DNA of 34,831 nt from an uncultured Mycoplasmatota bacterium (GTDB lineage: Bacteria; Bacillota_I; Bacilli_A; Izemoplasmatales; Izemoplasmataceae): NCBI GenBank assembly GCA_913057225.1, contig CAJXNT010000009.1, positions 1 to 34,831 on the forward strand, in the 5' to 3' direction. This document shows positions 30,371 to 34,831 of the stretch, piece by piece; position 1 is the first letter of the stretch; each line of letters begins with the position of its first letter. The translations under genes were made by a program, and so were the position numbers. The notes beneath the pieces are model-generated. The model searched no databases. It was not told the DNA's origin and saw nothing but the letters and a program-made list of their open reading frames with translations.

Positions 30371-30781
30371 ATGGCAATCTTGAAGAAAACAATTCTATTA
30401 TCCAGTGTGTTGGCCTTCGGTTTCATCCTCGCGGCGTGTGGGACAGACACCGCGGAAAATGGAAGTGAAGAAACTCCCGCGGCCAGTGAATTTGACACCC
30501 CGGTTACGCCCGCAGACGGTGAACCTGGCACCATCAATGCCGACGGCGCCTTAGAGCTTACCCTCGAAGAACTCGCTTATTACGATGGCACCGAAGATAA
30601 ACGGGCTTACGTGGCCGTTGAAGGCTTCATTTATGACATGACTGACAGCAGTTATTGGCGAAATGGCGGTCACAATGGCTACCAAGCGGGTCAAGATTTG
30701 ACCGACGCCATCAACCGCGTCTCCCCGCACGGGCCGGCCTTTTTAGACCGGGTCCCCAAAATTGGCATCATCGTTGAATAG
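30371..30781 (+). CDS. Second cytochrome b5-type lipoprotein, short linker
   Basis: A 136-residue lipoprotein with signal ending LAAC, Cys23 lipidated, only about 30 residues of linker and then the same short cytochrome b5-like domain as its neighbour. The shared pieces are LTLEELAYYDGT, AYVAVEGFIYDMTDS, SPHG and VPKIGI-VE. Candidate heme ligands are His101 and His120, spaced by 19 residues exactly as in the first protein. The start at 30371 comes one base after the previous stop and follows AGGTGG. It is evidently a duplicate with a different reach from the membrane. The next gene is lactate dehydrogenase, eight bases downstream. Confidence 0.9.
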   Translation: MAILKKTILLSSVLAFGFILAACGTDTAENGSEETPAASEFDTPVTPADGEPGTINADGALELTLEELAYYDGTEDKRAYVAVEGFIYDMTDSSYWRNGGHNGYQAGQDLTDAINRVSPHGPAFLDRVPKIGIIVE

Positions 30782-30789
30782 GAGACCTT

Positions 30790-31728
30790 ATGAGTAAAGT
30801 AGTCCTCGTCGGCACAGGATTTGTCGGCATGAGTTATGCGTATGCCCTTGTGAATCAAGGCACCGTTGAACATTTAGTCTTGATCGATGTGAATCAAGAT
30901 AAAGCCGAAGGGGAAGCGATGGACCTTAACCATGGTCTCGCCTTTGGTCCCCGGAAAATGACCATTGAAGCTGGCACCTATGCCGATGCAAAAGACGCCG
31001 ATTTAGTCGTCATCACGGCGGGCGTCAATCAAAAACCCGGTGAAAGCCGGTTGGATCTTTTAACGCGCAACGCGGCGATCATGAAATCCATTGTCCAAAG
31101 CGTGATGCGTGAAGGGTTTGAAGGCCTCTTCTTGGTCGCCACCAACCCCGTGGATATCTTGACACATGTCGTGTATAAAGAATCCGGACTTCCCAAAGAA
31201 CGGGTGATTGGGTCGGGGACATCCTTAGATACCGCGCGGTTACGGTATGAAATCTCGAAGTTGATTGAAATTGATACCCGCAATGTCCATGCCTATATTC
31301 TTGGTGAACATGGAGACAGCGAATTTGTCTGCTGGTCCAATGCCAACATCGGGGCGAAACCCTTGGCGGATGTCTTGGCCACCATGGACAGCATCCAATT
31401 TGAAGACTTAGAAAAAATCGCGGGCCGTGTGCGAAGTGCGGCGGCGGAAATCATCAAACGCAAACAAGCGACCTATTATGGCATCGGCATGGCGTTGGTC
31501 CGGATTACGGCCGCCATCTTCAACAACGAAAACCGGATATTACCGCTTTCGGTTTTAAACACCGGGGAATACGACTGTGATCCGGTGTATATCGGCTTAC
31601 CCGCGGTCATCAATAAAAATGGCATCCATCACATTGTTCAGCTCAATTTATCCAGCGCCGAACAAGTGGCCTTGAAACGGTCCAGTGGCATCTTAAAAGA
31701 CGCCCTCGATCACATGGGCTATCTATAA
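30790..31728 (+). CDS. ldh: L-lactate dehydrogenase
   Basis: A 312-residue NAD-dependent L-lactate dehydrogenase. The Rossmann start VVLVGTGFVGMSYAYAL is followed by the mobile loop GVNQKPGESR; glutamine in NQKPG is the mark of lactate over malate dehydrogenases. ATNPVDI and the catalytic His174 in GEHGDSEF are also present. It reduces pyruvate to L-lactate and regenerates NAD+ in fermentation. It is usually a tetramer activated by fructose 1,6-bisphosphate, not shown here. The ribosome site AGGAG overlaps the stop of the cytochrome b5 gene, so it is the last gene of the operon starting at 27283 unless an internal promoter exists. A strong terminator follows. Confidence 0.95.
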   Translation: MSKVVLVGTGFVGMSYAYALVNQGTVEHLVLIDVNQDKAEGEAMDLNHGLAFGPRKMTIEAGTYADAKDADLVVITAGVNQKPGESRLDLLTRNAAIMKSIVQSVMREGFEGLFLVATNPVDILTHVVYKESGLPKERVIGSGTSLDTARLRYEISKLIEIDTRNVHAYILGEHGDSEFVCWSNANIGAKPLADVLATMDSIQFEDLEKIAGRVRSAAAEIIKRKQATYYGIGMALVRITAAIFNNENRILPLSVLNTGEYDCDPVYIGLPAVINKNGIHHIVQLNLSSAEQVALKRSSGILKDALDHMGYL

Positions 31729-31731
31729 AAC

Positions 31732-31762
31732 AAATCCCTCCGAATCATTCGGAGGGATTTTT
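31732..31762. terminator. Bidirectional terminator between ldh and psuG
   Basis: Thirteen-pair perfect stem AAATCCCTCCGAA / TTCGGAGGGATTT with a three-base loop, T-rich on the right. The A-rich left side suggests it also serves the convergent psuG transcript. Confidence 0.9.
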
Positions 31763-31765
31763 ATT

Positions 31766-32665
31766 TTAAGGCCGGTACGCCACCGCAATCTGCGCGGCCA
31801 CGTGGGCGTTATGTTTCATCAACGCTAAGTTGGCGGTTAAAGATTTGCCTTGGGTGATGGTTTTCACCGCATCCAGTAAGTAAGGGGTAATGTGTTTTCC
31901 TGTGATGCCTTCTTGTTCTGCGTTTTTTAACGCTTGGTCGATGGCATTTTGAATGACAGCTTCTTCCATCGCATGCGCTTTTGGAATTGGGTTGGCGACT
32001 AAAATGCCGCCATCGAGGCCAGAATCAAATTTCGCATGCATCAAAGCGGCCACTTCGTCGGGGGTTTCTAAGCGGTAATCCACCGTAAAGGCACTTTCTC
32101 TCGTGTAAAAGGCGGGGAAAAAGTCGCTTTGATAGCCAATGACTTCGACCCCTTTGGTTTCTAAATATTCCAAGGTTTTTCCGATGTCTAAAATTGACTT
32201 AACCCCCGCAGAGACCACGGCCACATTTTGGAGGGCGAGTTCTTCTAAGTCCCGGGAAATATCCATCGTATCTTCACCGCCTCGGTGCACGCCACCGAGT
32301 CCGCCGGTCGCAAACACTTTAATGCCGGCCATGGCCGAAGCGAGTAAGGTGCCCGCCACGGTCGTCGCCCCGGTTTTTTTGGACGCGAGTAAATAGGCAA
32401 AATCGCGTTTGGACGCTTTGATGACATCGTCACTTTCGGCGAGAAATTTTAGCTCATCGGCGGAAAGACCGATTTTAATTTTGCCATCCATGATCGCGAT
32501 GGTGGCCGGCACCGCCCCCGCCGCCCGGACGATGGTTTCCACGTCTTGAGCGAGGGTGAGATTTTCAGGGTACGGCAGTCCATGGGAAATAATGGTGGAT
32601 TCTAAAGCCACGACGGGTTGATTATTGTTGAGGGCGTCGAGGACGTCGGGTTTGAATTCTAACAT
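31766..32665 (-). CDS. psuG: Pseudouridine-5'-phosphate glycosidase
   Basis: A 299-residue PsuG, the normal length. The catalytic motifs ALESTIISHG (glutamate), KASKRD (lysine) and SAGVKSILDI (lysine forming the ring-opened ribose adduct) are all present, as are FATGGLGGVHRG and LVANPIP. It splits pseudouridine 5'-phosphate into uracil and ribose 5-phosphate, reversing a C-C bond, in the cytoplasm. The N-terminus aligns with the Escherichia coli protein from the FKPDVLDAL segment, so the start at 32665 is sound even though it lies inside psuK by 44 bases. AAAGGA precedes it at nine bases. Confidence 0.95.
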   Translation of the reverse strand: MLEFKPDVLDALNNNQPVVALESTIISHGLPYPENLTLAQDVETIVRAAGAVPATIAIMDGKIKIGLSADELKFLAESDDVIKASKRDFAYLLASKKTGATTVAGTLLASAMAGIKVFATGGLGGVHRGGEDTMDISRDLEELALQNVAVVSAGVKSILDIGKTLEYLETKGVEVIGYQSDFFPAFYTRESAFTVDYRLETPDEVAALMHAKFDSGLDGGILVANPIPKAHAMEEAVIQNAIDQALKNAEQEGITGKHITPYLLDAVKTITQGKSLTANLALMKHNAHVAAQIAVAYRP

Positions 32666-33494
32666 CGCGTTGTTTCCTTTCTTGGGTCCATGTTTTGGGA
32701 TTTAAATCAGGGTCAGTGGCACCCCTTTTTCGCGCCATCAATGCCGAGAGCGCCATCGCTCCTTCCACCGGGGCCTCAGGCGCGGCGAGGTAGCCCGCCA
32801 TAAAGGCATCGCCAACGCCTGTTAAATCATGCGCCAGAAACGGCGCGTGGTCTTGGTAATGCGTCACGTCTTCATGGATGACGATGGCGCCTTCGGCGTT
32901 CAACGTCACTAAGATAAGGGGAATGGCCGTCTGTTCTAACTCCGCGATCGCTGCCTCGATGGTGGCCGTCCCGGTGAGGGCCATAGCCTCTAAAGCATTG
33001 CATTTCAGGCCGTAAAGCCTCTTTAGATGCGGTTTAATCTTCAGGATTTTATGCGCGCTGGTCGCTTCAACGATGATTTTAGCCGACGTGATTTCCAGCA
33101 CTTGTTCAATGAAAGCCTCGGGATAATTGAGATCCATCAACAGCGTGTCTTCTGGCGTGAGGGCCTTTAATGCCGGTAAAAAAGGCGTCACATCCATCGT
33201 CTCCAGCGCGTCCATCGCCGCAAAGGCCACCGTCATATCCTCTTCCATCACCGCGTAATACGCGGGGGCTTGATTTAAAGGGATGACGGTCGCTCTTTTA
33301 AGATGAATGGGCCGGTCAAACGCAGTCAAAAAGTGACTGTCTGGGGTGAGTTTTTCCAGACTGGACGCCATGTTATAGCCGACGCCACCGAGGGTGATGG
33401 CATCGTGCACGGGATTGGAATCTCCCATGCGCAGTGGCGCTTTTAACCGAAAGGTATGGTCGAGGTTGGTGGCCCCGAGGGTGAGAATGCTCAC
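32622..33494 (-). CDS. psuK: Pseudouridine kinase (PfkB family)
   Basis: A 290-residue PfkB-type carbohydrate/nucleoside kinase. The N-terminal GATNLDH and GGVGYNMA segments match the pseudouridine kinase subgroup, and the C-terminal LTGVGDAFMAGYL carries the catalytic aspartate and anion hole of the family. It phosphorylates pseudouridine for PsuG. It lacks the N-terminal HTH domain seen on some PsuK proteins. The start is a GTG that overlaps the MscS stop (GTGA) with a poor ribosome site, suggesting coupled translation. The last 15 codons, rich in Arg and Gln, overlap psuG in another frame and may be non-essential. Confidence 0.9.
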   Translation of the reverse strand: MSILTLGATNLDHTFRLKAPLRMGDSNPVHDAITLGGVGYNMASSLEKLTPDSHFLTAFDRPIHLKRATVIPLNQAPAYYAVMEEDMTVAFAAMDALETMDVTPFLPALKALTPEDTLLMDLNYPEAFIEQVLEITSAKIIVEATSAHKILKIKPHLKRLYGLKCNALEAMALTGTATIEAAIAELEQTAIPLILVTLNAEGAIVIHEDVTHYQDHAPFLAHDLTGVGDAFMAGYLAAPEAPVEGAMALSALMARKRGATDPDLNPKTWTQERKQRDVRIQTRRPRRPQQ

Positions 33495-34324
33495 GACTGT
33501 TTAACCACCACATGCGGGAAGGGAATATCGATGGATGCCTTCGTAAGTTCGGCCACTAAATCGGCGCGAATGGCCCGGGACGTCGCCCAGTGTTCGCCCG
33601 GTTTGGTTTTAATGAGCAGCCGACAATTGATCGATGAATCGGCGAGTTCCATCACCCCTAAGAAGGCGGGAGCCTCCGTCAAGGCGTCGTATTTTTTTTC
33701 ACTGGCTTGAACAAAGGCTTGCATGACATCTGAAAGCTTCGAAAGATCCGTCGCATAATCCACGCCAAAATCAACGATGGCGGTGTTATCGTTCCGGGAC
33801 CAATTGGTGAGGCTGGTGATCTCGCCTTGTGGGATGATCCGTTCGGCCCCGAGATAATTGACAATGCGCACTTCTCTTAACGTCATTTTCGTGACTTTAC
33901 CGGTGAAGCCGCCCACTTCAATGATCTCGCCCACGTTAAAGGCGTTATCTAAGAAATGAAAGAATCCGGTCACGACATCGCGGACGAGGTTTTGGGAGCC
34001 AAAGCCTACGGCCAGGCCTAAAACCCCCGCACTGGCTAAGATGGGCGTGATGTTGACCCCCACGGTATCCAGCGATAATAAGATGACTAAAAACCAAATG
34101 AGGAATGAAAGCGTGGTTTTAATGAGTTGCGATAAGGTGGTGGCGCGTTCGGAGCCTTGGGATTTTTCCACCCACATCACCAAATAACGGTTGATGATGG
34201 CTTTGATGATTTTGGCAACCACCAAAATCCCAATGATTTGAGCCACGTTGATAATCAACAGAGCGATGGGTTCTGCGAGGCTTGGAAACCACGTGCTGAA
34301 TTGATCGAGTAAATAGGTTTGCAT
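33491..34324 (-). CDS. MscS-type mechanosensitive ion channel
   Basis: A 277-residue small-conductance mechanosensitive channel. It has three membrane spans (about 15-40, 62-85 and 88-115). The pore-lining third span reads ILASAGVLGLAVGFGSQNLVRDVVTG, the Gly/Ala-packed helix of MscS, and the beta domain follows with FNVGEIIEVGGFTGKV and IIPQGEI. It opens under membrane tension and protects cells from osmotic downshock. The start has a strong AAAGGAGG. Its GTGA overlap with psuK is surprising functionally and suggests shared expression only. Confidence 0.93.
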   Translation of the reverse strand: MQTYLLDQFSTWFPSLAEPIALLIINVAQIIGILVVAKIIKAIINRYLVMWVEKSQGSERATTLSQLIKTTLSFLIWFLVILLSLDTVGVNITPILASAGVLGLAVGFGSQNLVRDVVTGFFHFLDNAFNVGEIIEVGGFTGKVTKMTLREVRIVNYLGAERIIPQGEITSLTNWSRNDNTAIVDFGVDYATDLSKLSDVMQAFVQASEKKYDALTEAPAFLGVMELADSSINCRLLIKTKPGEHWATSRAIRADLVAELTKASIDIPFPHVVVKQS

Positions 34325-34362
34325 AAGTACCTCCTTTCTTCATTATATGCTTCTCATCGCAT

Positions 34363-34390
34363 AAAAAAAAGGCTCATGAGTGAGCCTTTT
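34363..34390 (-). terminator. Terminator of the Fur-family gene
   Basis: On the minus strand AAAAGGCTCA / TGAGCCTTTT with a four-base loop ends in eight T. The 5' arm overlaps the stop codon of the regulator. Confidence 0.85.
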
Positions 34391-34796
34391 GACACGCCTC
34401 ACATACTCCGTAAAAATTGAGGGTATGATGCGTCACTTTGAACCCGTGGGTGTCTTCTAAATCCTCTTGATAATCATGCACCGGACAACTTTCCACATGA
34501 ATGATTTTCTCACACTCTGTGCAAATGAGATGATGCGCGTGATGCGTATGCGCCCGCTCATAGACGCGCACTTGCGAGGTTTGCAGGTGCACTTCCGTGA
34601 CCAGCTTTTTTTCAATGAACTGATCTAAGATGCGATAAATCGTGGACAGCGGGACGGGATGACCGTCGGCCTTAAACGCATCCGAAATATCTTCGGCCGT
34701 TAAAAACTGATCGGTCGATTCGAATAATCTTAAAATGGTTTTTCGGGGGTAGGTTTTTTTGAGCCCATGGTGTTCTAAAATGGCATCCACACTCAT
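34374..34796 (-). CDS. Fur family metal- or peroxide-responsive regulator
   Basis: A 140-residue Fur/Zur/PerR-type repressor. Residues 1-80 form a winged helix (TYPRKTILRLFESTDQFLTAEDISDAF and VPLSTIYRILDQF, as separate helices). The dimer domain starts with HTHHAHHLICTECEKIIHVESC, of which the HHAHH cluster supplies metal ligands. Two CxxC pairs, CTEC and CEAC, are the structural zinc site. The exact metal (Fe, Zn, Mn or peroxide sensing) cannot be assigned from sequence alone. AAAGGAGG precedes the ATG. Target genes are not visible in the window; the msrAB-yaaA operon is a possible but unsupported candidate. Confidence 0.92.
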   Translation of the reverse strand: MSVDAILEHHGLKKTYPRKTILRLFESTDQFLTAEDISDAFKADGHPVPLSTIYRILDQFIEKKLVTEVHLQTSQVRVYERAHTHHAHHLICTECEKIIHVESCPVHDYQEDLEDTHGFKVTHHTLNFYGVCEACQKAHS

Positions 34797-34831
34797 ACAC
34801 GACCTCCTTTAATGGCAAAAAATCCATACAC

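Noticed and set aside
1-34831. Mycoplasma-type code with TGA as tryptophan
   Set aside because: TGA ends many clearly complete genes, including all ATGA/GTGA junctions, and tryptophan is written TGG; the standard code applies.

Overview
This 34.8 kb window is densely coding bacterial chromosome with no mobile elements, phage genes or CRISPR. TGA is used throughout as a stop, signals are Bacillus-like (AGGAGG ribosome sites, TTGACA/TATAAT-type promoters, U-tract terminators), and surface proteins are lipoproteins with LAAC-type lipoboxes. Together with an ECF-type riboflavin transporter behind an FMN riboswitch, this points to a Firmicutes/Mollicutes-related bacterium using the standard code (for example the Acholeplasma/Izemoplasma side). 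Base composition looks close to balanced, and the assignment is an inference from style, not from a marker gene. ATGA/GTGA four-base stop-start overlaps are the rule inside operons.

Region 1 (1-1032) is the end of a drug-type ABC exporter operon. Region 2 (1042-11749, minus strand) is the most distinctive part: about 10.7 kb of almost gapless genes reading thiolase, SDR reductase, KAS III-like enzyme, a complete LivH-M-G-F-K uptake system, then a CoA-transferase and two alpha/beta hydrolases. A divergent TetR regulator (11922-12530) faces it, and two TGAAT-N4-ATTCA operators each lie inside the spacer of one of the two divergent promoters. The layout suggests import of an organic acid or ester, hydrolysis, CoA activation by transfer, oxidation of the 3-hydroxyacyl-CoA and thiolysis to acetyl-CoA. 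The substrate is unknown.

Region 3 (12533-21287) holds a zinc alcohol dehydrogenase whose Shine-Dalgarno sequence is buried in a 15-bp leader hairpin, a MATE exporter, and an operon starting with tRNA-Thr(GGU) (SDR, membrane protein, THUMP/RlmL-like methyltransferase). It continues with a divergent ThrRS-like/uridine-kinase fusion and an oxidative-stress operon (MsrAB, YaaA). Region 4 (21347-24955) holds the FMN riboswitch with attenuator and ribU, a CrtI/CrtN-type desaturase, two tRNA-Ser genes (CGA, GGA) under a perfect consensus promoter, and a guanylate-kinase-like/PH-domain pair.

Region 5 (25006-31762, plus strand) is an envelope cluster: a large S41-protease-like lipoprotein, then an apparent operon of a MacB-like ABC ATPase-permease fusion, two related cytochrome b5-type lipoproteins and L-lactate dehydrogenase. 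Region 6 (31766-34796, minus strand) carries pseudouridine catabolism (psuK-psuG, overlapping by 44 nt), an MscS channel and a Fur-family regulator. No intergenic stretch exceeds 300 bases; the largest gap is the 172-base TetR/thiolase control region.
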